Notes: generated by a model not told the origin, from the letters alone. A stretch of DNA of 64,000 nucleotides from Colias croceus (GCF_905220415.1 NC_059561.1:7146001-7210000), one strand, 5' to 3'. Counted from the first letter of the stretch, positions 37,457 through 49,762 are shown. Program-made: numbers and translations.

Positions 37457-40297
37457 GAAAAGGGACCAAAGTTTTTTTGTAGAACAGTCAAAAAGTCGTA
37501 CACAATTTTTTTCTTATAAGCAGTCTTCCTACGGTTCTTCGAGTAAAGAATCGAAGATAAGGAACGTTATTTTTAGGGATTAAAAAGAAGCATAAGTATG
37601 TTCATATTTTGGCAGTCCTCAACTATTCTTCGCTTGCGGGATATCCGATTAGAAGTTAGATTAAAATGAAACCTAAATAGATTGTTTTTGTTTATTATTA
37701 TTAGGCAGGGCGTGAAACTAGTATTCCATAAGCACACCAGAATAACAATAGAATTAGAAAGTCGTATCACACCAATAATTTACGATCGTACGTTTTACGG
37801 GCGAGCCACTCAGGGGGTCTCGTGTCCACACACGCGATCCAATAAGTTTATAAGATAATTTATTTGTTCAATTGTAAAACAATAAACTCAATTGCTCGTA
37901 CATTCCTGTGTTATTGGCAATTGTACTGTTTTTATATGCTTAATTAAACAAAGGGTTTTGTTTTTAATTACTGAAATAGAAGCTACATCCCTCTTATGAA
38001 TAGAAAATCCACGGGAACGGGAGCTATGTTTTTCTTTGTCTCTATGCGGCCGAAAAGCGACTAATAACAAGTTTTAGTGTGATTTTAAGATTAATAATAA
38101 TTATAGGCTAGGGATAGATGCCAATATGTTCAACGGCTCTCCGAAGCGGTAGTAAAAACTATTTTATGACTATTCAAAAATGCTTCTAGAAGAAGTCTAA
38201 TTGTATAAAATGTTGAGTTTGATTTTAATACAAAAAACATCCTTCTGTTACCTATTCACAAGGTTTTCTTAGAAATTGGATTGCTTGCTCTATAAACTTT
38301 TGCATTTCATTATTATTGGACAGCTAAATCAATGTATCGACTTTTGCATTAAGATTGATTATTAACAAAGTTAATTAACATGACTATCTTATAGGTACCA
38401 CAATTTTCTCGTATCAAATGCTTAAACATCGTCAATCGAGTTTTACACGACACGATTTGAATCCCATCTGTCCGATGTTCATATAATCGATATCGTCGCA
38501 TTAACATTCCCGTTTGCGTCCGTAATGAGACTTACGATTATTTTACGTTCGCTTTATAACTTGCGATATTTCGAAATGCTCATGTAAACTTTTTGTACTT
38601 GTAAAAAGTAACATAAAAAGTAAAATATATACTTTTATGAGAAAATACTTAATTGTTATAACTAAATATAGGAATTGAACATCCGTGTAAATGTAAATTC
38701 GCAATTATGTTAAATCTTGTATTCATAGCTTTTTTTATTAAAGAAAAACCCACGTTTTGAAAATTTAGTTATTCTACTTTAATTAATAATTCATGACTAA
38801 AGGTACATATTATTTGTGTTATATTGCAATAATTTAAACCAAAAGAGATGTAACACGTAATTTATATTCCATAAACTACTTATTTACAAGCATATGTTTA
38901 ACTTGCTTTTAAAAATAAGGCGCGAATTCCATACAACCCATTTATACATATCATTTACATTTTCCGCATACAAGTCGTATCGTCACCGCGTCGTGCGCTA
39001 TAAAAAGGGTTTTATATAAAGACGTATTCTGTCGATATCAGAGTAATTTCCCCGTACATCAACATGTAATGATCGCTTAAGGCGTTAAAACTTTACGATT
39101 TTTAATAATAGAGCCTTAATTGCACGCCTCATAGATGTAATGATGACATATCGCCGTTTAAAGCTATTTTAATATTTAAATTGATTTTTAAAACGTTTTT
39201 AGTGGTTTTTTATTTAAATAGTCGAACGTATTGTGAAAAGCTTATTTGTGGGTGGTGGTATGTATGGGAATTTGATTGATTTTGGCAACGTAAGCTTTTT
39301 TCGTTTTTTTTTTTTTTTTTTTGGTATTCGAGCGTGGTCTTTCTGTTTATTACGTTTTCTCGCAAAAGCTATTGAACTGTAAGCAGTGAAGCAGTGAATA
39401 CATAACGTTGAAAACTGCACACGTGTGAAGCCACGCGCTTAACTAGTTTACACTCGATCCAGATAACCAAACCAGAAATCCCAAATACGTAAACAGTTCT
39501 AACACGTAAATATCGAAAGTTCAGTATGTTTACTCCACAATTGTGTCAGCCAATGCCCTGATGAGCAGATATTTATACCGATTGCAAAAATATACCTCTG
39601 GGTTGCCAAGTGTCAATAACCTGGACTATGTGCCTAGTTTTGATTAGGGTTCCGTGAAAAAATACTAAATAAAATGAGTGGTGTAGAAAAAACTTGATAT
39701 TCGCTTGACACAAAAATATTCATATAAGTTAGAGAACTTATTTCTTTCTACATTCCGACATACAACTAAATTTACATTTTACACCTATTATATCCTTAAT
39801 AAAACGTTATACGTTATATTAAAAAAATAAAGCTTTCTGCAGGTAAAAGAGCTTTCATTATAAATTCCGTCATTTCATATCAATCATTCTTTTCAATTTG
39901 TTAGAGAAATTACCAACAAATTGAAAAGCATACGAAAAAATCAAGAAAATACACTATATTTATTACTTCATTATAGTATAGTATCAGAAATACTATAACA
40001 TACCTAAATAAAACCACAAATACCTTTTAAACAACCACAAAAGCTCATTTAAACGATTTACACACTATTTTATAACATTTATAAATCTACGGAACCCAAC
40101 TAATTTAAGAACCGCCGCTGTCTAATTTATTTTTACAACCGTGTGCGTAGTTTAAAAATATTTAGATCAATGTACATGGGGCTTTGTGATTAGTTTTCAT
40201 TGTGTATTTGCCCAAGATTTTCTTTGAAAACGGATCTAGGGCGTACGTGCTAAATCTATAATATTGTTTTGTGAAAAAAACAGGTCTTTTATTTAAA

Positions 40298-40490
40298 CTT
40301 AATAATATTATAAAGCTGAAGAGTTTGTTTGTTTGTTTGAACGCGCTAATCTCAAGAATTACTGGTCCGATTTGAAAAGTTCTTTCGGTGTTAGAAAGCC
40401 CATTTATCGAGGAAGGCTGTATGCTATATATCATTACGCTAAGACCAACAGGAGCGGAGCCATGCGGGTGAAACCGCGGAGCGCAGCTAG
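40298..40490 (+). mobile_element. Helitron-like element HL-A
   Basis: Near full length, ending GCGGGTGAAACCGCGGAGCG then CAGCTAG and T. The 5' TC start is altered to TTAATAATATTATAAAGC. Confidence 0.75.
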
Positions 40491-41220
40491 TATAGAAATA
40501 AATCAAGATCATATTTATGAATTGTACTGAAATAAATACATATTAGCTTAGCTTGAAAGTCTAAGTAAAACATATAAAAAAGTATGAGAACTGTAAACTT
40601 TTTAAACGTTTTCTGTTATTTAATATTTATTTATACGCAACCAATAGAAACTATTTTAAAGAGAACTTATTATATAAACAGCTAGAATGTGTTAAGTATT
40701 TCCTTGTTAAAATTAATATCATTCATATAATTTTTATGGTAGGTAGATATTTATTTGCTTTAACATATAAAGGAGTGGTCTGATATATTATGGCAGTTTT
40801 TCTAGTAGAAAAAAGTTTTGTACCGTATTTATTATGCAAAGATATACTACAGCATGCAACTAACAATTTAAAATCCGCTTATACCTACTCAAATTGAAAC
40901 CATGCACACCAATTTGATTCAAACGAAGTCAAGTCAACTAAAACAACTTTAAATGCAGTCGCTACCGTTAAATGTAAAGAAAACTAAAATAAACTTTACG
41001 AGCCCTTCCGTTTACAGAAATTGTTTACAAAATATTTGGAGATTAACTCTTTCGAATCGTCCGTTAATTACAGCATAAAGTTAAACATTTTTATAGGCTC
41101 TTTTCACATACGGTTTATGTTATTGTGAAATTTAAATACATTTTTAATTTAACACGTGTTGACTGTATTCTTGTGAAGTAGTAAATATCATTATTATACA
41201 TTATCTGTGCATATTTAATT

Positions 41221-41514
41221 GTCAATATATGTTGAATTTATATTTTTTTGGTTTTTATGGCATTCAAATGCTTTATAAATATAAATTTATAAAGAATAGA
41301 AAAAATTCGATCACGCACGCGCGGTGTGTCCCTTATGACACATAAAACTGAAAGAGTAGAATAAATTCGATTGCTCAGGCGGGTCACGACTCACGAGTGG
41401 CTGAGTTGGTTAGGCATCCGCCCCGGAATGGCGCGAAGGATGCGGGTTCGAGTCCCGCCTCGTGATCGAATTTTTTCTATTCTTTATAAATTTATATTTA
41501 TGTCAATATATGTT
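41221..41514 (+). mobile_element. tRNA-like element inside a perfect inverted repeat
   Basis: A 13-bp direct repeat, GTCAATATATGTT, occurs at 41221-41233 and 41502-41514 and looks like a target duplication. Between the copies, 41275-41315 and 41461-41501 form an exact 41-bp inverted repeat, and the right arm touches the right duplication. The space between the arms holds a tRNA-like sequence (41391-41466) and a diverged second version of the arm sequence (AAAGAGTAGAATAAATTCG near 41350). The structure suggests a tRNA-derived SINE inserted with an inverted extra copy of its 3' end, as could arise by template switching during reverse transcription. Confidence 0.65.
41391..41466 (+). tRNA. tRNA-like sequence, probably a SINE head
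   Basis: TCACGAG pairs fully with CTCGTGA as a 7-bp acceptor stem. GCGGG-TTCGAGT-CCCGC gives a perfect T arm. The A-box-like GTGGCTGAGTTGG and a D arm are present. The anticodon arm is irregular: the best 4-bp stem (CGCC/GGCG) leaves the loop CCGGAAT, which lacks the usual T33, and the GGA anticodon it would give is atypical for animals. A T run (TTTTTT) 5 bp downstream could stop pol III. I judge it a tRNA-derived element rather than a working tRNA gene. Confidence 0.35.
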
Positions 41515-41664
41515 ATCTATAAATTAAAAGTTTATTATAAAGTTATCGATAGAAGTTGGAATAAAAGAACAGAATTCTGCGAAAGCAAAGGAATAATGGT
41601 GATGAACTTTATAAAAACAGATAAAATGTATCTAAAACATAGAGCTTTCCATATTTTAGTAAGA

Positions 41665-41853
41665 ACTAGCTTACCGCCCGCGGCTTCGCCCGCTTTGTCT
41701 AAAACCTAATAAATTATATACTAAAACCTTCCTCTTGAATCACTCTATCTATTAAAAAAACTGCATCAAAATCCGTTGCGTAGTTTTAAAGATTTAGGCG
41801 TACAAAAGGACATAGGGACAGAGGAAGCGACTTTGTTTTAAGGTGTGTAGTGA
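41665..41853 (-). mobile_element. Helitron-like element HL-E
   Basis: CTAGCTTACCGCCCGCGGC then TTCGCCCGC on the + strand and TAGTGA at the far end. The block GACAGAGGAAGCGACTTTG matches the other copies. Confidence 0.75.
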
Positions 41854-42984
41854 AGTATCAAATAAGAAGTCGATTATTAGGAATCTAAAAATGACTACAA
41901 AAATGAAGTCAAAAGGTCGTAGTAGACTATGCCATCTAACTTTATCTTTTCCTTCTTAATAAATCTTCTTATATCTTATTTCTCTAACTAATTGCAGCAT
42001 TGTTATTTCAAATATAAATCATATGCATTTTATCACCCAGCAAGACTCAAGAGGGGAAACGGTTTCGTTATTTATAACTTTCCTACAAAATTTCGAAACA
42101 GCCAACTGTTCAGTCACAAGTCGTGTCAATCATTGTGACGTATTGAAAAGTGATACGTATACAAAATGCTGTTAATTTATCACCTTGTTTCACGGGACAG
42201 AACTGAAGCAACATGACCAGTTTGTATTGGACCGTTTGATCTATTGAATTGCAGAACTGTCAGAGATCATGCTTAAGTGGGCAATAATGTTCAGAATTTG
42301 ACAGCTAATATAAAAAGAAACTTAAGACAAGTACTGTACAGTGTACATGTAGTCTATTTTTTATTGTCATTGTTCAAAAGATGTGAAAGAAGACAGGCCT
42401 TTCGTAGGAGATAGCGTAGAAAGATGTCCTAATATTCTTAAAATTTTAGTGTATGTTTATTTAACCACACATTTATCTAAAGCTTAGAAACAATGCCAGT
42501 TTCTTAATAATTCATTCGAAATTATATATCTTTTATGTTTCCTGAAGTCGATTTATACATATTTTATAAGTATTTATGCAAGTTTGATATTTAAAGTATG
42601 AATATTGAAACTAGCTCTATCTCTTCTTATACTTACATCATACCATTATCCTTCAATATATTCAGTACGGACAGGAAAAGCCAAAGGAAATATAAAACTG
42701 CCCCTGTACCGCGACCCTGTCGCACGAATGTCGCTAAATTGTCGTTAGTTCCGTCAACAAGTTGCGTCGCGACTAAAGTTGTAACTAGACGTAGGTCACA
42801 ATATGTTTAAAATAATCGCACTGCTAACATTGACCTAATTCTCTTAAGGTCTTCACTTATGAACGTTTCCTATGTGCAGATATGATATTAGAAAATATAA
42901 AACACATAACAATATAATAAAATCGCTGTTTTCCTTATTAATTAACATAATTTTAAAATATAGAGTAAGTTGTAAAGATTAAGC

Positions 42985-43090
42985 ACACGTGTCAGAAGTG
43001 AAACTTCTTTGGCAAGATTCAAAGATACCAAAATCGTCGCCTTACTCCATGACGCGACCCTGAAATTTTACGCTCAACCCTCCTAAAGAA
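42985..43090 (+). mobile_element. AGAAGTGAAA-family MITE, partial
   Basis: CACACGTGTCAGAAGTGAAA and AAAGATACCAAAATCGTCGC match the element at 15990 almost base for base. The right terminal repeat is not found. Confidence 0.5.
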
Positions 43091-43625
43091 AAAAAATGAA
43101 ATGAAAAACATGCGTTTATATAGATCTGTATCACTAATAGATTTACAAAAATTCTAAAAATCAAATAATTAACAATAAGCACTAACATTAATTTAAACAA
43201 AATATAAAGCCTCTTTTAAGCATAGTTTTTCTTTTTATTCCACGCTCGTACGTATAAAAAGCAGTTTCAATAGAAAATCTGTTATCTAGAAAAACTTTGA
43301 ATACAATGCGATTCACCATACAGCACGTCTATTGTATATTATGTTAGATATAAAGTTTACATTGCTATGTTCACATGTTTTTAGTTTAATATTTCACCGT
43401 TCAATGACTGTAGAGATATGTGATACAGTTAAAAATGGTATTTATTTGAAGACAATTAAGCATGTAATTAAATGAAGGGTAATAAATAGCTGTTGAACTG
43501 AAACATTTATTCTGCGAGTCGTAGATTTTCAAGGAAAAAGAGGGCTTTAGTTAGTCATTGTCATTGGCTAGTTAGATAAACTTTATTCCAAATATCTGTA
43601 GCTACAATTGTTCTATTTATCTTAT

Positions 43626-43844
43626 ACTAGCTGCGCTCCGCGGTTTTACCCGCAGTGCTTCGCTCCTGTTGGTCGTAGTGCAGCGTGATGATATATAGGT
43701 AGCCCATAGCCTTCTTCGATAAATGGGCTACCTATCTAACACCGAAATAATTTTTCAAATCGGACCAATAGTTCCTGAGATTAGTGCGTACAAACAAACA
43801 ATCAAACTGTTCAGCTTTATAATATTATATATACCTAGTATAGA
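43626..43844 (-). mobile_element. Helitron-like element HL-A
   Basis: Full-length minus-strand copy with GCTAGT end and GCGGGTAAAACCGCGG hairpin. It has a short internal duplication of the TAGGTAGCCCAT / GGGCTACCTA region, which makes a local inverted repeat. Confidence 0.75.
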
Positions 43845-45993
43845 TTAAACTTATTCCTAATACTTATCAAGTAAGTAAACGTAATAAACCCAAAAGCACA
43901 GAATAATAATATACAGACCATAATATGAAATATTCAATTAATATATTACTATCTTTCTACTCTCCTATTCATGTAAAACATAAAATTCAGACCATAAACA
44001 ATATTAAATTAATCTATACTCTCTAGCATTTTCTTTATATTTTTCATACTATTATACATTTATAGTATAATTGAATAAACTATTTCAATGGATTGTTGGT
44101 AAACTAATGTTAGAATCAGAACTAGGACGCACGACGTTCTAAATAATTAGAGCTAATATAAACCTAGGTTCCAGATGGCGGTCTGACATATTTCCAGTAA
44201 AAGCTCAACTATTTTAGGCTAGGAAATACACGGCCTATACCGTAATAATACTGTAGAGTTATGTATGGAAGTATTCACCACAACGTATAGTATATAATAT
44301 ATCTGTCAACTGTGTATTCACGTTCAAAATGGACGAAATTAACAAAAGAACGTTCAAAATCGACTAAATTCTTGTTTTAAAACAAAATATGAGCTTTGTT
44401 TTGGCACATTGCTGAAATAGTAACGTTATTATTCGTCACCCAAAAGCTTGTGAAGTTTTCTAGATGGCCAATGTATTAAAATAATATTATAATTTCAACT
44501 AAGAACTATTATTTTAGTTACCATTACAATGCTACATTTTTACCAAATCAAAACAAATTACAAAATTATACGACTATCTTATACATCTACTCCTAAATAT
44601 CGAGTAATATAAACTATATGTTAGTTGTTTTTTTTTTATTGCGGGTCAACGTACACTCTGGTCACAGTTGTAAAATACACAGGTACACAGTTGGCTTTTA
44701 TAAGCTAACTAAAGCTAGTAAATATATCATATCTATTACAGTTAAACAAGCCTTATAGCAGTGCGTCATTATTGCTCTATGAACCAAAAATATACTCCAA
44801 GTGAAATGTTAAAATGTCTGTTCTGACGTAAATCTTGTTTAATAACATTAATTTGTTTATTATAACGAGAGAGGAATGAAAATATGAATCGTAGTTTATG
44901 TAAATATCCATTGAAATCCTTTGGTACTGGGATAAACAAGGTGATTAACTAAAACATGAATGGAATAAAAATAGTGTTTGCTATTATTAGTTACTAGTGA
45001 TTGTTTTAAGATGAACCTAAACATTGAAATCTGTAAAAAAGTTATAATATGACATCATATTATTATAATATCTAACCTAATATTATAAAGAAGAGATTTG
45101 AATTTTTGTGTGTTTGTTCTTCTCTACATTAGAGATATTACGACAAAGTAATGTAATCATCCATTTTTAAACAGTAATTTCACTTAACTACATACAAAAT
45201 CTGACTATTACGTAGATACATTTTTAAGCTCGAGGCACGAGCTATGAATAAATAAGTTCGTTTCCAAATTTCTAACTAATAAAAACGTCCTTAAAAACAA
45301 TTAAATAAAATCCGAGTCACATATTACCTAACTTTATCAACATAAATGCAAAACTACAACTGGTTAAAAAGTGCTAAAATGATTCCCATAACGCATTATT
45401 CTCTTCAACAGTAATCGTTTGCTCTATGACGTATAATAAATATTTTTACAGTGCACCAACGAGTGCAATAACAAATTACTGTGCATATAACAATAGGTCT
45501 CGTCTACAATCTCTTAGTAGCAATTGTCTCTCTGCTGTGCGTTTTCGTGTAGACGTGAAGATCGGTATTAAATCGGTAAAATATTATTTAAATGAATATT
45601 AAAATGGGGATATCGATATACTGTGATAATATATTGATATACTGTGATAATATTTTTTAATTAAAATATAGTATTTTTTACGTGATTTTGATATGGGGAA
45701 ATGGTGACTGGTTTTATAGAAAAACTTCAATAAAAAACGTACCTATAAGTCAAAAAGTTTTATCAAAATGATGAAAGCACACGTTTGCATTAAAGAATAC
45801 ATATTTGACACAACCACTAAGTGAATTACTTTTACAATCCTCTTTTATAAATACTAATGAGTTTATTTTTTATATTTAACGAGTTTGTTTACTTATAACA
45901 TAATGAGATAAAACCTTAAGAACAATTCACAAAAACCCCTTACATCATTGGTTACCAGATTGACAAAACTAACCAAATCCTTTTTTGTTTCAG

Positions 45994-46059
45994 ATATCAA
46001 AGTGATGTGCACACATCCAGTGAAAGTGTTAAGTGTAAAGTGTAATAAAATCAGTGTAC
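45994..46059 (+). other. 5' untranslated part of the transporter exon
   Basis: A pyrimidine-rich tract and TTTCAG end at 45993. The 66 nt before the ATG contain an in-frame stop (TAA at 46036-46038), so the main reading frame cannot extend upstream within this exon. Confidence 0.6.
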
Positions 46060-46161
46060 ATGAGTGATAAAGTGATGAGTGAGAAGATGACGAACATTAC
46101 ACCAGAAACTAGGATCATGATGATGAGGTCCGATGATAGCAGGAAGGGATATAGGCGGCAG
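46060..46161 (+). CDS. Tret1-like sugar transporter, first coding exon
   Basis: The exon encodes 34 residues, beginning MSDKVMSEKMTNITPE and ending SRKGYRRQ, and closes with GGCAG|GTTAGT, a good donor. Splicing in phase 0 to 49526 joins RRQ to VLAALAVSLG. This is the usual junction between the hydrophilic cytosolic N-terminus and membrane helix 1 in insect facilitated trehalose transporters of the MFS sugar porter family. The start is set by an in-frame TAA 22 nt upstream; the ATG context is weak (T at -3), so M6 or M10 could also be used. The peptide itself is poorly conserved in the family, so the call rests on the next exon. An HL-A element starts 19 bp after the donor. Confidence 0.65.
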
Positions 46162-46179
46162 GTTAGTGAACAATACCTA

Positions 46180-46371
46180 TCTATACTTAATATTATAAAT
46201 CTGAAGAGTTTGTTTGAACGCGCCAATCTCGGGAACTACTGGCCCGATTTGAATAATTCTTTCGGTGTTAGATAGCCCATTATTTTGTCGAGGAAGGCTA
46301 GGGGCTATATAACATATCGCTAAGACCAACAGGAGCGGAGCACTGCGGGTAAAACCGCGGAGCACAGCTAG
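46180..46371 (+). mobile_element. Helitron-like HL-A inside the transporter intron
   Basis: TCTATACTTAATATTATAAA to GCGGGTAAAACCGCGGAGC and CAGCTAG then T. It lies 19 bp from the splice donor at 46162. The open frame that seems to extend the exon into it is accidental. Confidence 0.8.
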
Positions 46372-49009
46372 TATAAAATAATTAACGATTGAAAAATAAA
46401 CACTCTATACTTACACTCAAATTAAATGAATCGTGTTCCTTCGAAGGTTGCATATAAAATCTTCTTCGTCTCACTTATTAGATTAATCATTTGTTTATTA
46501 ATGAAACAAAATTTAAATATTGAGTACAATGTTTTAAAATAAAAACACAAGAATTGATGTTCGTCAAATATTTTCATTTCAATTTCATAAGGCATAAATT
46601 ACGATGAACATGATACTATAATTTATATTATTTCACTCATTTTAAAAATTGAAAAATTTTGAACACGATTTTTTCAAGTCTAAATTTCATCCCAATTGGT
46701 GATGAGATTGAGGCATGAAGAAGAAACAGATTAACTTTAGAATTTACATAATATAATATTAGTTAGGATTATGGACAGTTAGGATATTAGTTAGGACAAT
46801 AGTACCTAAGTACGTTTATATATATTTATCCATATATTAACTATATTTATGACTCTTCACAAATTAATCAAAACGGAAACCATACAAGCTTTAATTGAGG
46901 AAAAGTTTTTCCAATTATTCTTGTGTATTTTATTGTTAAAGGATTCAGTTAATTATATTTTATTGGTTTCCTGACTATCCCCGGGTTGACCCGAGATTAA
47001 ATTAACTAACGATCGTATAAACATAAGTAATGTAGCTTTTGTAGGTATATTCAAAATCGCTTCAACAATTTCGGAGGTTACTTGGTACAAACAAACAAAT
47101 TTTCTTTGTAATATTAGTTAGGTAAGTTTTAAGGACTATGTTAATCATAAGTCAATGTATCAAGTATACAACCAATGATATATTTTGTAATTTAACGATG
47201 ACGTAATTTAAAAGCTTCTAAAGATATCGTATTATTTAAAATATTCACTAGCCGATTGCATTTATAGCCCCTTATAAAAGTACATCATAAAATCTTTCAA
47301 AATTTCACATAAAATAATAAAAACATCATAATTTTCTTTGATTAACGATTAGAAAAGCTTCCTACAACATCGGCACATGCAATAAATTTTCATCTGTCAT
47401 ATCAGAATTAAATTCTAATACAGCAAATTAGTCTCTGTTGCTTAACTATAAAGCTGATTATCGTATGCATAACAGGTGACAAAATATAAGTCACTGTGTC
47501 GTTCAATGATCCCTTCCAAATGTTGGTTTCAATCTAGCGCTTAGATAATGTCACTAGTGATGTTCGCTTCCGGGTGTGTTGTCGATGATTTATGTACGTG
47601 TCGATGATTTACGACCGATCTGAATTTCAACTAAAATAACATGTATTTAGGTCAAAGCCGAATATATTTTAGTTGGTGTTAGTGTGTAATTTATTCGTAG
47701 GTAAATTGTTAATGATTGTAATTGATATTTTCTATTAAATTTATTGCTTACATATAAATCTATGCATTATGGAGTCAAACAAGTTTTAGTTTCATTTATT
47801 TTTGAATAGATGATGTACAATTTACAACTACCTACTTGAAAGCTTAACATATTTATTAGAAATATATGAATAAATCATTATAATGACACCATCTAATTAT
47901 AGACATCATAAATTACGAAAAAGATGTTTTATAAATGTAAATTAACGATATTTAGCGCCGACAAAACAGCACTTCAGATGTCATCAACTTTACGATGTTA
48001 TATTTATTAGACTTTAATGTCAGTAATAAACATCATTATTTGAACAGCATTAATATCATTATTTTGAACAGTGGAAATCAGATTCGGTGCCATTAAGTAT
48101 ATTTTTAAATTGTTGATATTAATACAAAAAAAGTATTATTCTAAAAAAAAATATCTGGTAAAAAATCATTAGACAGGATCCGTTGCTATAACCTTAAAGG
48201 CAAAGAAAACCACAACAACTTATACAATTGAATACAACTCAATTTTAGATTTCCCATTCGCATTACTAAGTAAATATATCAATAAAATAATTTAATAATA
48301 AAATTTCGACAAATTCCGTAACATCACTATCAATCGGTATCACTGGAACACGGCGCTTAACATTGATCGATTCAGAACGGTCGTGTACATCACTAGTTAA
48401 CATATATCTCAGCGAGGGTATTAATTATTTGGACATTTAGCGTAAATATTAATAGATAATAGGTCATTGACCCAGAAATAGGCCTTTTAACTTTTTTATA
48501 TTAGCTTCAGCTGTATGTTTATTGTTTTTAAGTGAATATAGGATAATAATCATACATCGAATCGACATATATGCATATGGCATGTGATTTTTACTGGGTT
48601 TCACGCTTTTATCCTAAGCTAATAAACAGGATGAAAAGTCTAATCTAATATTACGGAAAATCTCGATATCGCAATTCCCTATAACACTTTAAGAATAGAA
48701 TTCTTGCTTAAAACTTTATTATTAATACCAATTATAAAAATGAAAATAAAATTATTATGTTTATAAACACCGTATTCATTTGTTTGTATAAGCTAATTAT
48801 ATTTGAAAAATGTTTTAATATCAATTACATGAAATGAAAATAAAATTGTATTGTTTATAAACATCGTAATAACTTGTTTAAAAACAAATTATACAACAAC
48901 AAAATAATTGCATATCACATTTAATTTGATTACGTACATTTCAATGAAAGTAAAATGCAATTCTTCTTATTATAAAATAAAATAAAATAAATAAATAAAT
49001 TACCCAACC
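46372..49009 (+). other. intron between the two coding exons
   Basis: AT-rich DNA without coding pattern. It includes a ~96-bp imperfect tandem duplication (about 48737-48900, shared word ATGAAAATAAAATT) and a possible decayed Helitron-like fragment near 46970-47122. Two listed repeats follow it before the next exon. Confidence 0.6.
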
Positions 49010-49248
49010 AAAGTACAGATTTCAGTGACCGCCTCCTTGGTGCAGTGGTTAACGCGTGAGCGTAGAACCGAGGGGTCCTGGGTTCGATTCCCGGTGGAGA
49101 CGAAGAAAAAAAATGTCTCGGTCTGGCAGGACACAGAAGGCTGATCACCTACTTGTCCTTAAAGAAAATTGATCAGTGAAACAGATGTATAATGCATCTG
49201 CCCCTTACCCCACTAGGGGACATGGGACTTCACTTAAAGTACAGATTT
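49010..49248 (+). mobile_element. tRNA-derived SINE with 13-bp target duplication
   Basis: The body (49023-49235) is flanked by AAAGTACAGATTT on both sides (49010-49022 and 49236-49248), a perfect duplication. The head has an A-box-like TGGTGCAGTGGTTAACG and a B box GGGTTCGATTCCC. The tail (GTCTCGGTCTGGCAGGACAC, GGGGACATGGGACTTCAC) is one I know from widespread lepidopteran SINEs. It lies in the intron of the transporter gene. Confidence 0.85.
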
Positions 49249-49263
49249 GGATGAAGTTAGGAG

Positions 49264-49450
49264 ATAAAAAAAGACGTGTGGCACTCAGGGACTGCCGTGG
49301 TAAAGCATAGCATGCTATGCCTTCAAGCCACACCGCCGCCCGTCGGAGTGGGGAGCGTGAGGTTTTTCGTTACCGAATTTCTGGATTCGGTCCCCGCGCT
49401 CATGGCCCGCGATAGAAGCTATGCAATAGCTTAAAAGCTATGCAATAGCG
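49264..49450 (-). repeat. dispersed repeat, copy 2 (ACTCCGACG family)
   Basis: Inverted copy of 22127-22300: GACGTGTGGCACTCAGGGAC, CGTCGGAGTGGGGAGCGTG, ATTCGGTCCCCGCGCTC. It ends with two nearby AAGCTATGCAATAGC words. Only 75 bp separate it from the acceptor of the next exon. Confidence 0.65.
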
Positions 49451-49525
49451 TAATAGTTCTAGTACCTATATATCGTTAAATACATTGCTATGTTTTGTGT
49501 AGTAAACTTTATTTATTTTACACAG

Positions 49526-49685
49526 GTTCTTGCCGCCCTAGCAGTGTCCCTAGGCCCGTTCGCAGCGGGTCTGAGTAAGGGCTACCTCTCACCAGCCATC
49601 GCTTCCATGCAGGAGTCCAGGATGCATGGCTCCTTCACCGTGACGGATCAGCAGGCAAGCTGGATCGCTAGTTTGAGCTTATTAG
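49526..49685 (+). CDS. Tret1-like sugar transporter, second coding exon
   Basis: Bounded by TTTTACACAG|GTTCTT and TTATTAG|GTAAGG, it encodes 53 residues plus one base (phase 1). VLAALAVSLGPFAAGLSKGY is membrane helix 1, LSPAIASMQES and the following residues form the first outer loop, and FTVTDQQASWIASLSLLG leads into helix 2. The pattern of a helix followed by a Y-x-SPA motif and V-T-D-x-x-x-SW is characteristic of insect Tret1-type facilitated trehalose transporters, which move trehalose or related sugars across the plasma membrane. The GC content is far above that of its surroundings. Helices 2-12 and the sugar porter signatures must be encoded downstream of 64000, since I find no further exon. 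Other MFS sugar transporters of insects are close enough that the exact substrate is not certain. Confidence 0.85.
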
Positions 49686-49762
49686 GTAAGGATTGACTTC
49701 TCCTATTTTTATACTGTCCTAATACTTTATAAATATAACGGTAACGGATATACAACATAACA

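Larger units (their letters stand above)
24115..45993 (+). other. presumed long intron, second half
   Basis: AT-rich non-coding DNA with the repeats listed separately. No host exon recognised. Unlisted stretches such as 22831-24000, 28612-29610, 30190-31000, 32163-33120, 34947-36880, 37460-40290, 41854-42980 and 43845-45990 show no sustained coding pattern. 36420-36770 and 38900-39130 are less AT-rich and not obviously repetitive, so they are the best places to look for conserved regulatory sequence. A short tandem duplication (GATATACTGTGATAATAT) lies near 45615-45655. Confidence 0.4.

Noticed and set aside
40162..40512. Open frame of about 116 codons on the minus strand
   Set aside because: It runs through an HL-A element and its AT-rich flank. 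Similar peptides recur wherever HL-A occurs.
41391..41466. Functional tRNA gene
   Set aside because: Acceptor and T arms are excellent, but the anticodon arm is irregular, T33 is absent and the unit lies in a duplicated, inverted element.
41371..41709. Open frame of about 112 codons
   Set aside because: It reads through the tRNA-like unit and an HL-E end; no protein pattern.
46162..46275. Extension of the transporter exon past 46161
   Set aside because: The frame continues only into an HL-A element. The GTTAGT donor and the match across the splice to VLAALAVS show the exon ends at 46161.
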